Shown here piece after piece: positions 36,601 to 49,500 of a DNA stretch of 64,000 nt. Made by a program: the position numbers and the translations under genes. The notes beneath the pieces are model-generated. The model ran no database searches, was not told the origin of the DNA, and saw nothing but the letters and a program-made list of their open reading frames with translations. Every line of letters starts with the position of its first letter. Position 1 is the stretch's first letter. The stretch is taken from NCBI RefSeq assembly GCF_030272615.1, contig NC_081405.1:23451772-23515771 (forward strand). The letters run 5' to 3'. Source of the DNA: Cryptomeria japonica (taxonomy: Eukaryota > Streptophyta > Pinopsida > Cupressales > Cupressaceae).

Positions 36601-38310
36601 GAGGCTATGATCTAGCTACACCCTGACAAATCCCTAAGACCAGATGAATTTCCTACAAGATTCTTTAATAATTTCTGGGACATCATAAGAAGAATATATA
36701 GGAAGCAACTAAAGAATCTAAAAAAAAGGTAAGTTGCTAAAAGGTTTGATCAATAAACATGAATTTGAGTGCATTAATACCGAAAAATTCTCATTAGATG
36801 ACTATCATCATATCTTCATATGCAAATTTTCTACAATTTTTTTCAAAGGCTATGGTGTACAAACTAAAAAAGATCCTCCCTAACATCATTGTTGAAAAAC
36901 AAAGCAGTTTCATTTTAGGAAGATCCTTATTTCATGGGGTCATTATAGCACAAGAGGCTATACATTCTACACAGATAACATGAAAGAATTGCATGCTAGT
37001 CAAACTAGACATTAAGAACACTTATGATCGATTGGATTGATGGTTCTTAGTCAAGGCACTTGAAGCTTTTGAAGGCTTTGAGAAAAAATGGCTAGATAGG
37101 ATCGTCAAGTTCATTGCAAGCCATATTTATTCAATCCTAATCAATGGCTCCCCTTAAGGATTTTTTTAAAAATATAGAGGAATATGTCAAGGAGATCCTT
37201 TATCTCCTTTCATTTTCATTGTGATGTTTGACACTTTAGGGAGAACAATCAATCATGTTGTCACAACATGGAAACTAGAAGGCATTTACATAAATAGTAA
37301 TTTCCCACCAATATCACACCAATAATTTGTTAATGACACCTTTTTATTTGGTTCATCTAAAATAAATGAATAAAACCTAATGAAAGAGATCTTGAAAGCC
37401 TACACTAATGCTTTAGGCAAAGTGGTGAACAAGACAAAGTTTGAAATATTCTCTCTCCACTTGACCCAAAAAGAAAGAGTTCAAAAGAGGATGAATACAA
37501 AGTACATATTTGGGTCTACTAGGCTCAAAATAGGCAAATCATGAGACCCTTTTCTTGAATAGTGCTCAAATAGAATCTCACCATGAAAGGCCAATGACTT
37601 TCATTAACAACGAGTATTGACATGTTGAAAGTTGTTATCTCAACTTTACTGATATATCTAATGTCTTGTCTATCTCTTCCTACTAGAGTGGCAGCATAAC
37701 AAACTTCCACTTATAGTTTGGGATTTTATTTACAAAACATATGCAAAAAGAGGCGTTGAGTCAACAAGACAATCATCTCAAAACAAAGCATTGGGCACAA
37801 AATTGATATGAAAAATGTTTGCTTAGCCTTATTTGAAATATGAAAGGATTCTACAAAACAAGTATTTAGATAGTCAGGAGCCAACAAGAATTTTAACCTC
37901 AAGAAACTTACTAGAAGGCTCCCACTTATGAAATTTCATGACTTGTAGATCTATTATCACATAAAACCTCATATGGGACTTCCACGATGAGTGTTCAACA
38001 CTTTTATTGAAAGATTCGTGTGGTAGATACCCCATAATAGACAATATAGAGAAACTACCTTAGGCAAAAAGGATCCTTACAAATATCTAGGGAAATCATG
38101 TGGTGGACTGTTTGGAAGAAGGTTTTCATAAGGGCATTAGTAATTAGAGGTGGAAAGAGTTTGGATTGGTGGTCATCCCAACATTCTAAAGGATAGAATT
38201 ATCACTATCAGGGAAGGAAAGGAAAATATAAGATTGAATACTTCAAAATTAGGTCAATACAATGTCAAAGATAGTTACAAGGTGGTTGTAGAGTATGAAA
38301 AGTGAACTAC
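33607..38310 (+). mobile_element. LINE J: L1-type non-LTR retrotransposon, decayed
   Basis: Plus-strand fragments in order are an ORF1 DUF4283-type region (about 33980-34350, e.g. GFFLVKHPTREFKK and DWVPNFNPIKHKICKTQMYV), a zinc-knuckle-like CMQCRKIK (about 34478), an ORF2 APE endonuclease start (SRWNVRGLNAPNKK at 35345, LQETKV at 35434), an RT lead (HPDKSLRPDEFPT, 36615), and the RT core with GICQGDPLSPFIF (37179) and FVNDTFLFG (37327). The family motif here is normally F-A-D-D, so the first catalytic Asp appears as Asn. Many stops and frame changes interrupt it. It ends around KDSYKVVVE (38265), before the usual zinc-binding C-terminus. The 5' end is not defined. Confidence 0.85.
34640..34803 (-). 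mobile_element. tRNA-derived SINE inserted in LINE J
   Basis: On the minus strand an internal RNA polymerase III promoter is visible: A box TGGCCTAGTGG (34788-34778) and B box GTTCAAATCCC (34745-34735), 33 bp apart, as in a tRNA. The rest does not fold as a tRNA and continues into a non-tRNA body ending in AT-rich sequence near 34640, so a SINE is favoured over a tRNA gene. It sits between the ORF1 and ORF2 parts of LINE J. I could not find clear target repeats, and the outer limits are approximate. Confidence 0.7.
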
Positions 38311-38415
38311 TACAAATGATAGTCAAACCCTTTGATGATTCAAATATCAACCCTCCATTTTGAACAAACCTTTAGGTAACTAAGACCTTAGAGTTTATCA
38401 ACTAATTAACTAAAT

Positions 38416-39930
38416 ATGTGTATTAATCAAGCATATGAACTTAGAGTAAAAGGATTAGAAAGCAAAGGTTTGAATCTTTGGACAAAATTCCCTTGGTTTG
38501 ATAATGCGGAAGTTATCAGGATGATCCTTACTTGTGTGTGGGATGATATCATCATGTTTGATAAACCCTATCTAATCACGAAGGAAGTTATTTATGTAAT
38601 TACTAACTTGTGTGATAGTGGAGAAGTTTTGGCAAATAAGTCAATCTTGAACAGAGAAATGGAAGCCCTAACCAACGTAAAGGGTTATCAACGAGCTTTA
38701 ATCATTAACACAATCATCAACCCTATGGTGAGGTGTATTTCCTACGACATCTCTTATAAAATCTGTTTTAGGAATAGGGAAGGTGTCACCTTGGCAATTG
38801 TAGTATATATGACACATATTCTTGCAATGGAAAACAAATCATTCGACTTGTGTAAATTATTGTTAGAGAATATCAAGATGACAAAAGAGAAGAATTTTGC
38901 TTTCTGGTTTGGGTCATTGCTTATAAGTTTGGCTATGTACTGTTTGGGATCCCTTTCGAGAAAAGATAATGTCACATGGGAGTTTGGTGTTCCAATTGCA
39001 AGGTAGATAATTAGATATTTAAATAGTCTGAATAATAAAGAGGAAGTTTGTGATACCTATTTCAAAGCATTTTTGGACATATGGAGTGTTGGCCCAATAT
39101 TTGTATCTTTCATTTTTGGTTCTGGAGGTTCCTCCTCTGAAAATAAGAAAAGGAGACAGTCTATTCCTGTTAGTATTTTGAAGCCAAATAGAAGCAAGGC
39201 AGACGATGTTGTTGTGATTGATGATCCAGAATACCTTGTAGCTGGAGGAGATTCGGTTGTTGCAGAGCAAGAAGCTGGAGAATCGGATGATGAATCTAAT
39301 TTACTGAAATTGGTTGATAGTGTGAATGGAATCAAGAAGATTGGTGTGATGTGGTTGACTTCAGTCGAGTCAGATAGAATTGAAATCTTTTTGTTGAATG
39401 ATTTAATCTGGAACAATATGAGCCTTGAAGATATCAATAATCTACTTTCAGAATCTCTGAATGAAGTTCTAAAGGAGGAGTTCTCTGAGCAATCAGTTGA
39501 AGAAAAAGGTTTGGATATGCAGAACCTATTGAATGAATTTGTTAATGCACAAAAGATCTTATCAGCATGTATTGAGGAATTGAGAAATTGTATCTGTAGT
39601 GCTAGCAAAGTCTATGGGTATTGTATCTCTTGGTCGGTGGTTGTAGTGAAGCATAAAAGCAAAATTGATTCTATTGAAGATGAGTGGACAACCACAGGCA
39701 AATTTTTTTTTTTTTTGAATGATAAGGATGGAGAGCAAAGGAAAAGAATCAATTATCTTCAAGATGAACTTTTATTGCTGCAAAGGCAAAGAGAAGACTT
39801 TGTGAACATGTTTTGGAAGGTTAAGGAGATTGTCAAGGCCAAATTGGAGCATTTTTTAGCATTCCTTGGGAATGCAGTTGAGTATGAGCAGAGCCCACCT
39901 TTTTCGTATAGTTTTTTACCATGCAGTTGA
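38416..39930 (+). pseudogene. Element F: accessory frame of unknown function between pol position and 3' LTR
   Basis: A long frame with about one interruption. The first part (196 residues from MCINQAYELRVKGLESKG) looks globular and alpha-helical, rich in Ile/Leu/Trp. The second (from about 39073) opens with a low-complexity Ser/Lys stretch, an acidic region (ESDDESN) and a long Leu/Glu/Lys-rich part, likely coiled coil (QRKRINYLQDELLLLQRQRE). I see no signal peptide and no convincing membrane anchor. The place is that of the env-like or accessory gene of SIRE-type Copia elements. A similar type in databases is the so-called putative plant transposon protein domain, but I cannot verify that match. 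No function is assigned. Confidence 0.55.
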
Positions 39931-40278
39931 TTTGTTAGTAGAGTGCAGAAGCCTTTCAATTAGCATTAAACTAGCCATACATTCTTAGGAAGTTCTTCTT
40001 CCCAATTTGAAAAAGAAATACAAGTTAATATTTCCGAAGAAGAGTAGCTGAAGGTTCTTGTGCGGTGTTCAGGTTTTGACATTTTTTGCAGTTGTCTATA
40101 TTATGTTTTTCTTCATTTTTATTTCATTCTTTTTGCATCAAAGGCATCATTTTTCCTTTATGTCAAAAGGGGGAGAAAGGAATGTGGTTTCTTGGATTTG
40201 AGGAGTTGCATGAGTAAGGGGGAGTTGTACGTAGTTATGTTTTGGATATGCTTTTCCATCAACGACAAAGGGGGAGAT

Positions 40279-41534
40279 TGTTAGACTTGTGTGAATATTG
40301 TTGATATTATTGTCATTGATGTCAAACCAGCTATCCAGTTTGGATTAGATAATATATGTAGCCCAGATTGGTCCGCATATTGGTCCAGATGTTGTATGAA
40401 GTCAATATATGTAGTTATTTTGTTATGGATAGATGTTTCTATTATGGACAAATATTATGATGTAGTATGATGGAGGTAATATAATGTGGTAATCTCTGGA
40501 AGATCCTTGTTCCATAATTTTGAGTTCTCATTGATCCCAACATCAGTTATGTGTCCTAGTATTATCCGTTTTGATCACATCAATAGTATCTCTTCGAGTT
40601 TCGTGTTCTGGTATCCTTGGTATGTGTAGAGTCTGTAGTTTGGAGATATTATTCTTAATTTTTTTATAATGGGCTAGTATTCTTGGATTCAGATGACCCT
40701 TCCCTACTCCGGTAATCTTGGCATATGCATTGGCAAATGAGGTATGTAAAGGGAAGCATGCAGAGATCTTGCAGAGGCTGACATGAGAGTCTTGCTAACA
40801 TGTTGGGCTTGGATGACACACTATTTTGTATTTGTGCCCTCTGGTATATATATATATATAGTAGCATGGGGAATGGAATGGTATGAATGTGTGTGTGAGA
40901 AAGAGATTGATGAAGTTCCTGAGATATGCGAAAGAGAGTTAGTAACGAAGGTACCAGTGTGTGAAGTGTGAGTTGTGGACAATGAAGATAAACGTTGGGT
41001 AGTGCAGTAGTCCTTCACCTGATCTGTTGTAGGATAGTTGTACAAAGATCTCTAACTGGATCTACTGTAAGAGTTTGTAAATTGTAATTTGAGCTTAATC
41101 TTCAAACTGGTCATGTGCATTTGGAGATGCAGTCCTTTTCAATTCAACCTTTTTTTTTGTTGCAGTCAGCATTATGACAGTAAGTCGTTCCTTTGTATAT
41201 TTGTAGTGAGTAGTCCGATAATGAGCCGCTTTTGTAATGTGGCAGTGAGCCACCCGGTAGTGAGATACCCCTTTTGTAAACACCATATAACTAGTTATAT
41301 TCTCCTGAGAGTTAATACTCTTTGTGGTTTTTCCCATTTGGGTTTTCCAAGTATAAAATTTGGTGTTTGTCTTGTGGTTGTGTTCTTCATGTTTATTCTT
41401 CATTTGTTGTTTTCTATATGTTAAGTTTGTTTGATGAAGATTGATATCTTAGTGGAAGATTAAAGTTTGAGAATTTTTTTCTATATCTGTAAGAATACTG
41501 ATTCACCTCCCCTCTCAGTATTCTAATCCTTTCA
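40279..41534 (+). repeat. 3' LTR of element F
   Basis: A 1256-bp LTR candidate from TGTTAGACTTG (after the purine tract) to CTAATCCTTTCA. It contains a TATATATATA box-like run (40847-40860) and GGTTTTTCCCATTTGGGTTT near 41325, a phrase also present (inverted) in the LTR of element B. The partner LTR is not in the window. Confidence 0.7.
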
Positions 41535-41544
41535 ACCTAATCAA

Positions 41545-42300
41545 CACCTTGCTTTGTTGCAGGGATGCTCAACAAAAAGCTAGGCAGTGAAGGGGATAAA
41601 AAAGTTGGATGACATTATAAAGGATGGATATCTAGTGGATTGGGAGGAGATTAGTCAAAGGTATGGCATTCCACAAGTGCAGTGGAGAACATACTCTATA
41701 TTAAGGGAGGCATGCTAGTCTCTCTCCCTCCCAAAGTAGTGCAATGCTGATGACAATATATTTCTATCCTTTCAATTTCCTGATGGTACACCTCTCCCTT
41801 GTGTCAAAGCCAAAACCTTATACTCTTCCCTTGTTGATAATGAGGAAATTTTATGCCATGTTAATTCTTGTTGGGTTGTGAACCATGATTCTTCCTTTTG
41901 GTGTAAAACCTTTGATAACTTATGGGGCAAGCTGGTGGAGCCATACAAGAAATGTTTTATGTGGAGGTTGATACTCCACAGGCTCCCCCTTAAGAAACTA
42001 AATGGGGATTTTATTCTATGTACAATGTGCAAAACTCTTGAAATACTGAAGCATCTATTTTTTGACTACATGTTTGCTAGTGAGATATGGAAGTTATTTG
42101 GTTTCTCCATTAATGAGAATATTACTATTTTTGAGATTGTATTTGGTGATATCTTGTGCCTTAGAAATAATTTCAATTTTTTTTTGTCTAGTATTTCAAT
42201 TGAGATTCTTTGGCTTATTTGAAAGTTTAGAAATGACAATGTTTATATTGCCAGGGTTAGAACTCTTACTGAGTCTCCGAGGAGACTCATATTTTAGGAC
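41545..42300 (+). mobile_element. LINE fragment K: C-terminal reverse-transcriptase zinc-binding region
   Basis: The plus strand reads KKLDDIIKDGYLVDWEEISQ (about 41600), then from 41878 an open frame with FDNLWGKLVEPYKKCFMWRL, LHRLPLKKL, CTMC and HLFFDYMFASEIWKLF. This is the zf-RVT domain pattern at the C-terminus of plant L1-type ORF2. The leading GIK..L.D....G....W.E region differs from the corresponding end of LINE J, so it is probably a different LINE rather than J's missing tail. 3' UTR and poly-A are not identified. Confidence 0.8.
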
Positions 42301-44128
42301 ATAGACATGCAGGTTACAATTACTATGAAGCTTTCTAGGAAAATTTTGAGGACTTGTTGCAAGATGGAACAACAAGGGTCTTCAAATGGGAGATATCTCA
42401 TGGTTATACATGGGTGAGAAGAATCGAGGAAAGGACACCTTTTGAAACAACATTGCACAACTTCATGGCACAACTCATGCAACAAAGAGAGAGGGGTGAT
42501 AGAGCAACAAAGACACCAATGGCAATGGTACCTTTAGCAGTTATACCACCTATAGTGGCTGGGGCACCTACAACAGTTGTCCCCATTCTAGTGGCAGTGA
42601 GAGTTACAAAACCCATACAACCAGTAGATCCAAGAAGACAAGGAGCTGAAATAGATGGAAGGAAATACAGGATGGGTGGCATGGGTAGAGAGGAGAGGGG
42701 ATGATAGAGATCCAGATGGTGTCTTCTATAGAGTTTGATGAAAAACACATTTTGTGTAGTGTATATATGCCTTTTAGTGATGTTATATATGTCATTATTG
42801 ATTTATATACACTATGTAGACAACATTATATGCACGTGTCTGGTAGTTTATATATGTTTTTTTTTTATTAGATAGAAGTGAAAATGTATAGTTTGATGTT
42901 ACAACAAGTTGTGATGTGAAACACAACTAGAACAACTTTAATATATGTATTTTTGAATCTCTTATATCTAATACAAAAAAAGTGTAAATTTTAATATGGT
43001 AAACTTTTTTGGTGGTTAATCTTTTTATTATCATTCTTCAAATGAACCATGATAAGGAAGGGATATCAGACATTATATTTATATTTATTATAATCATGCA
43101 TTTTTTTATTGTTTCCATAAAATTTCACATTTATTTCATATAACATGCAAATTATTTTATTGTATATTATAGTTAAAATGTGTAATTATAACTATATTGG
43201 TCATTGAATTTAACCATTAATAGGACAACAATTTTAGGCCAACAACAAAGTGACATAAATTTTTGGTGGGGAACATTATGTAGAATGCTTTTGGATAAAA
43301 CTAAATTGAATAGGTTTTGGTTCAACATTGTTTATTACTGAATGATAAATATCCCCCCCCTCTCTCTATATATAGTTGTGATTTTTTAAGATTAGGATTG
43401 AGGTTTAAGATGGATTATATTGAGTGGTGCCTTATCTAACAAAAATTCCTAATGTATTTTATAATTTTGTTTTATATAAATTCATTTTGAATATAAATAT
43501 AATATTATATTAGTAATTCGTAATTATTGAATAATTGATTTCTCAAAGTTAGAATTGATAAATTTTTATTGAATTATCAGTTATTCATAATATTTTTTAA
43601 TAAATTATAATATTTATAAATACAATACTTATAATCCTTATTTGACTCATAAGTAATTCATTATTTTGATGCACTTATAAAAGCGGAAAGTTTGGTACAT
43701 GTTGAGAGGATGTTGTATAAGTTTGTTAAGATTACATTATGCTACTTAATATTCATTTTGTTTAAAAAGTTTTAGGCCTTTTCAAAAGTCTATTTTGTGC
43801 ACATACAACAATGTTGATAATTTGAGGTATTTTGTAAAATAGTTATAATGTTTTGATTATAATTTCACTTTGCATACAATATTTTGTATCATGAAATTAA
43901 CAATGATTTGAAATATTTTGTCAACACTTCTAATGCCTTATTTATACTTTTATTTTTCATACAATAATTCATATCACAGTATGACCATAATTTGAAAAAA
44001 AATTAATAATCATTTTAATGATATTTATACATGTTTCTAAACTTTTACTCAAAAATTCTCAAGATGTAAATTTCACCTAGCAATACATTTACTTAAAACA
44101 ATAGATGTAATGCATCAAGTTCTTATAA
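42301..44128. other. AT-rich spacer; one short uncertain frame
   Basis: An open frame of 116 codons (42354-42704, plus) is rich in Arg, Pro and Val but matches nothing I know. It may be an old gag-like scrap or chance. 42720-44128 is very AT-rich with no coding or repeat signal beyond weak palindromes of TTATTGAATAA type around 43520-43600. Confidence 0.5.
44124..44128. repeat. Left target-site repeat of element G (TATAA)
   Basis: TATAA precedes the LTR; GATAA follows the right LTR at 51915-51919, a 4 of 5 match. Confidence 0.65.
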
Positions 44129-45325
44129 TGTAGCATCCTAAAATTGCGACACTTGCAATTTTGACTGCATTTGGGTCTTCACGATGGCGGCGCAACGTTG
44201 AACCTGAATGGAGACCCCGAAACCTGTTTACGACACCAAAAACTGCATCTTTTTGCACCTTGGCCTGATCCCTCCTTGCACCCTGTTGTCCCGGGAGGTG
44301 GGACCATGGCGCCCAGCGCCTTGGTCCCTGGCCCTATTTTGGGCCCGGTCTCTTGTTGGGCATCGGGTCTTGAAGTTTGCAAATTGGAAAATATTGTTTC
44401 TAGGTCGGCCTAAGGTCGGGAAAATCAGTCTCTCAACCCTAATTGACAAGTATATAAACTACATTTCCTCTTCCAAAAAAGAGGAAAAAAACATATGTGT
44501 GCAAGAGGCGGAAGCGATATTCAAACATTCAAACATTCAAGCATTCCTTCAAGCAATTGAACATTCTAAGTCTCCATTCAAGGCTAGGTGTTGCATTCAA
44601 GACAAGGATTCAACCATTGAAGAGGAGATCACATACAACATACAACATACAACATACAACATACATTACACCTTCGCATGTAAGAATACAAACATTCTTA
44701 CAACAAGGTATCAGTACTTGTTTACATTACAAACATTTACATTTACAACATTCTCATTTCTTGGTTAATTCCAAAATCGGGGTTTGACCTAAAGGCAAAC
44801 CGCTAATCCCTAACCCCCCAATCGTCCCCTCTTTTCTGTGTGTAGGTTGCAGGTACGCGGCTGTAATTGAAGATCTGGAATCCTTGTGCAGAGATGAACA
44901 GATCCCCCTTCGTTTTGCGGATTTTTCGGAGGACAGTGTGCACTCCGGGCGCCATCGTCCTGTCAACTTTCGCTCAAATTTGTAGAGCAGCATCATCTCA
45001 ACATTTTATTGCTAATTCCAGGTCCGCAGCTTCATCCCGTATCCCTATCTCTGTTTATAAGTGAATCTTTCTCACTTTACATGCATTCCTAGTTCAATCA
45101 TTCTATCTACATTCTTTACAAAAGAGGGTATCCTTGATGTCTTAACCCTTGAAACTCATTTAGAATCCAATCTTGCATTGTGTGGGATTGGATCTTGTGG
45201 GTTTCAACCCCTCTTTTGAATGCAAAGTCTCTCCTAAGTGAAAACCATCAACCCTAGTGACCTCCCTTCTCTCTCCTTGGAGTTGGGGGGGGAGAACAAC
45301 TAGGGTTTGATTTTTCCGCTTTACA
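44129..45325 (+). repeat. 5' LTR of element G
   Basis: It starts TGTAGCATCC and ends CCGCTTTACA. It contains a TATA-like TATATAAACT (44450-44459), short CATTCAAG and ACATACA direct repeats, and one copy of the recurrent GGACNGTGTGCAC hairpin (44931-44960). Open frames seen here recur in the right LTR and are not genes. Confidence 0.95.
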
Positions 45326-45327
45326 TT

Positions 45328-45345
45328 TTGGTGAACCTGACGTGA
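45328..45345 (+). other. Primer-binding site of element G (probable)
   Basis: TTGGTGAACCTGACGTGA lies two bases inside the LTR end, the expected place. TGGTGAACC-type sites are common in plant gypsy elements; I do not name the tRNA. Confidence 0.65.
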
Positions 45346-45699
45346 ACATCCTAATTCTGATTATTCATGGTTAGATCTGAAAAATTTGCTTCCTTAATTA
45401 CATTTTTCATGTTTGATCTTTTGCAAATTTTAGAGGTTAATTGCATAAAAACCCTAAAATTTTCTTTTTAGTAATTAAGCTTGTGAAATGTTTAATTGTT
45501 AATGCTTGTTTCAGATCTACCCTTCTATTGCAAATTGTTAATTTTTATTTGTGCTTTAATTCTGAAGATTAAGTGGTTAAGTGTCAAAACCCTAATTTTT
45601 AAAAAACCCTCCTGATTCAGCCTTTGACTGATAATTTCACTGATCAAAACACCTCCAAATCGGCTGTAACTTTGGATTCCGCAACAAAATCACAATATC

Positions 45700-46412
45700 T
45701 CTCATCCCTGAAAATTTTGAAAAAAGTTGCGAGGACCGTGTGCACCCCGAGCGCCATCGTCCCCGACATTTTTTTCGAAATTTCGGGAGCTAGATCTTAC
45801 TGTGTTTTTCTGCTAAAATCCAGAATTTTGGCTGATTTTATCAATTCTAACACTTTCAAAATTAAAGTCAAAGTTGGTCTAGTGATTGCTTGGATAAAGG
45901 CTTATAATCATTCAAAAAATTGTTGAAATTAAAATTCATATCAAAATTGTGTTCCTTACTGTCCTAAATCTGAAAAGTGTGTTGGCATTCATTCGAAATT
46001 TCAGTGCTTTATTCAAATTTTTACAATTTGTGACTTTTGAAATTAGGTGTTTAATTGCGGCAACTTTGATTTCCGCTTTCAAATTTGAATTTTGCATGAA
46101 ATTGAGTCAACTTTTAAATTTCAAAGCCTGCATTGCTTTCAGTATTCCCTCTAAAATCATAAAATTCAAAATTTCAGTTTCCCTCTCTTTTTCAAAATTC
46201 AAATTTTGCATTTTTCAACAATCTTGGTAGGGTTCAATTTTGAGATTGCAACTTTAATTTGGCCTATCTACAGATCGTAAAATCACTCAATTTTTTCAGA
46301 TTAGCTTTAAAATCATCATAACTTTCATCCCTGAAAATTTTGAAAAAAGTTGCAAGGACCGTGTGCACTTCGTTCGCCACGGTCCCTGACATTTTTTCTA
46401 AAATTTCGGGAG
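45700..46412 (+). repeat. Duplicated hairpin-bearing segment in the leader of G
   Basis: A segment of about 90 bp (45700-45797) recurs at 46325-46412, both with CCTGAAAATTTTGAAAAAAG followed by a GGACCGTGTGCAC stem. The second copy has perfect 8-bp arms, GGACCGTG (46356-46363) and CACGGTCC (46378-46385). A shorter relative lies in each LTR (44931-44960 and 51521-51550). Confidence 0.85.
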
Positions 46413-46513
46413 ATTGTCCTGATTGTATTTAACAGCTTAAATCTAGGAGATTGGCTGATTTTATTGAAATTTGCTACCTATAAAATTCAAAATCTTCTCT
46501 CTCTCTTTAGTGC

Positions 46514-49500
46514 ATGAGTTTTACAACAATAAGCCCTACTTACACTATTCCCGTTAGACGAAGCCTTAGAATTAAGTCTTTACAAGGTTTAATTACTGAG
46601 GAGATGGAACCTAATTTGAATGGCCTTTTTAACGAGGACATGGGTAATTCCTCTAATCCTCTTAATGATGAAGAAGCTCTCCATGAGGTTTCTGTAGAAC
46701 AACTTTCAAAATTGGATAACCAATTTGATGATTTTCGACAATGGATGTCTCAAGAATACCCCGATAGTCAAGCTCTTTCATTAATTGAGGGTCTAAAACG
46801 TATGGTTCAAAGTGATAAGAATGGAATTGATATTTTGCGTGGTATTGCACACATTGTGGATTCAAATGTGATGCCTATGAAGAGTTGTGCCGAAACTTTG
46901 GGTTATACACAACCTCCTACTCAAGTTAATCATTCTATTCCTTTGACAACTCCTATTGCTAGTATACCTACTTTTACATCAAACATAATGACTACTTCAA
47001 TACAAGACATTCCACCTATGATCACCAGTCATGGGGGCAATCCCTCTTCTTCAATCAACCCTCTTCCTTCATTCAATCCAACTTCTTCATTCATTCCTTC
47101 AATGAGTGTTCCTATTGCATCTCCACAAATGAACATGACGCAAGGGGGCAATTCATTTAACCATTCCATTTCTCCTTGTACTGTTCCTTCTTTCCAATCA
47201 TCTCCTATGACTAACTATCATAGTGTCCTGCCACCTTACTCTCAATCAATACCTTCTTTCAATAACATAATACCTCCATCACAATCTAACACGTCTAATA
47301 TGAACTCTTCGACTGAAGCGACCATTAACAATCTTGCACAAACTATCTCTTCTTTACAACAACAAATTGCCTCTATGAATCAATCTAAGTCTAGTGTGCC
47401 CACATTTGATGTTGCGAGCCCACTTTCTCTTGACATTGTTCGAGCTATCCCCCCTAAACATGTTGAAATCCCGCAATTGGAGCTTTATAATGGTAAGGGT
47501 GATCCTCTAACACATGTTAAGACCTTTCAAACAATATGTACTGATTTTGCTTATGACCAAAGGTTGCTTGCAAAACTGTTTACTAGAACATTAAGAGATA
47601 AAGCCCTACAATGGTATTGCTCGTTGCCTTCTTATTCTATTACTTCTTTCGAACAACTTGCAAATGCTTTTATTCAACAATTTCAAAACAATATAAGTCC
47701 TAAAGTTACTTTGATTGATTTAATGCATTGTAAACAAGGTGTTAAAGAAAAAGTGACTGATTTCATCGGTAGATATAAGCATTTGTATGCTCAAATTTCT
47801 TTTCCAGTACCTGACAATGATATTCAAAGGATCTTTATTTCTAATTTACAAAAAGATATTAGAGTAAAACTTCTGTTTTTTGAGTTTACTTCTTTCCAAT
47901 AGTTGTGCGCAACTCTTCACAATTATCAACTGACTGTGAGTCAAATGGAACAGGCAAATCCTATGGCTCTGAGTGATAAGGGTGATAGTAGTCAACAACC
48001 ATTTGGGAAGTTTAAACCGAATAGAGAGTCAATTAAGTTCAATGAAAACATCATCAACAACAATGTGAATGCAGCATTAGGTGTGCCTCCTATTTCTAAG
48101 TTTTTCAAGAAAGAAAGAAAGTTTACTCCTTTGAATGAATCATTGCATAGTATTATGAATAAGTTATTGGAACAAAATGTGCTTACTCTTCCTCCTATAA
48201 AGCAAATAGATCCTGCAAAGATTAACTCACCCTATTTTGATAACAAATCTTTTTGTCAATTTCATCGTCAAACTGGGCATGATACTGAAAAATGTTTTGC
48301 TTTAAAGGGTAAAATTCAAGATTTGATTGATAATAATACTATATCTATTTCTGGTGTGAATGATAAAGGCAACACATCTATAGCTCCTCCTAACCAAAAT
48401 CTTAAGATTTTTACTGATCCATTACCTTCTCATACCTCTAATGTGGTTGAGACTAATGATTCCTCTTTCTCACCTGATAGTCTTGTGTCTATGACTCCAA
48501 ATGTGATTAACTTTGTGGAGCAGCAGAAAATCCCTAAGGAACCTTCCATCACATTTGATTCCAGTGAAACTATCAGGGCACCTGATGGTCCTTTATATAT
48601 AGTTGCAAAAGTCAAGAATACACCTTGCCGTGGAGTGCTTATTGATCCTTCTTGTATGATTAATGTTATTACTGAAGAATTTCTTTTTACTTTGCAATTG
48701 AATCAAGTGATCTATGATGAAACAAATGTGGTTGTGAAATTATTTGATGCATTTTCTTCTCCTGCAATTGGTTCTATTACATTACCTATTGAGGTCCATA
48801 ACAAATCCCTTGATGTGGACTTTGCTATTATTCCATCGTCTGAACAATTTCGTGTGAAGCTAGGCTATCCTTGGCTATCTTCCATGAAAGCTATTGCTTC
48901 TCCTATTCACAAGTGTTTGAAATTTCCCCATAATGGTGAAGTTGTTACTGTCAATCATAGTCTCTTTAAACCAGCTGAAAGAACTTCTAGCGTTCCTATT
49001 GATTATTTTTGGCCTAAACAATTCCAATCTCTTCCACCGCGGAGTGATCATCTTTTCAAATCTTATCAAAAGTGGAAAAAAGATATGATCCTATCTCTAA
49101 GTGAGCCTAGAACACCCAAACTTGATATTCCTATCATTCTTGAGAAGGAAGTTCTTCCTTTGAAAGATAAAACTAATGTCTTTCCTCAAGAAGATTCCCA
49201 ACCCATCCCTATGAATGTGATTATGCCTATATCTAATAAAATTTCTAAAAGTAGACCTATACCTCCTCATCATGATGGACTTGATCTCCTTCCTAAACCA
49301 AATATTCCTCCTTTATATGGAGCAGTTCCTCCTCCTTCCTCTTATAGAGAAAATAGACCTTCCTCTTCTCCTATTATTCAACCTAAGAGACTACAACCTA
49401 AACACCCAAGTGATAAGGATGAGAACATTCCTCCTCCTCAATCTTCTCAACTTCCTTCTAAGACTAGACGAAATCGTTCTGCACGTGAACGCCGACGAAA

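Larger units (their letters stand above)
38311..41534 (+). mobile_element. Element F: 3' part of a Copia-like LTR retrotransposon with an accessory frame
   Basis: A plus-strand accessory frame (38416-39930) is followed by purine-rich tracts, the last (AAAGGGGGAGAT, 40267-40278) directly before an LTR starting TGTTAGACTTG. No gag, integrase or RT of this element lies to its left; LINE J debris does. The LTR ends in the ATTCACCTCCCCTCTCA style seen in the LTR of B, so a SIRE-like Copia relative is plausible. It is broken; the 5' part is absent. Confidence 0.7.

Noticed and set aside
44171-45064. Several open frames in the left LTR of G
   Set aside because: The same frames recur in the right LTR (50742-51654) and overlap on both strands. 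They are LTR sequence, not genes.
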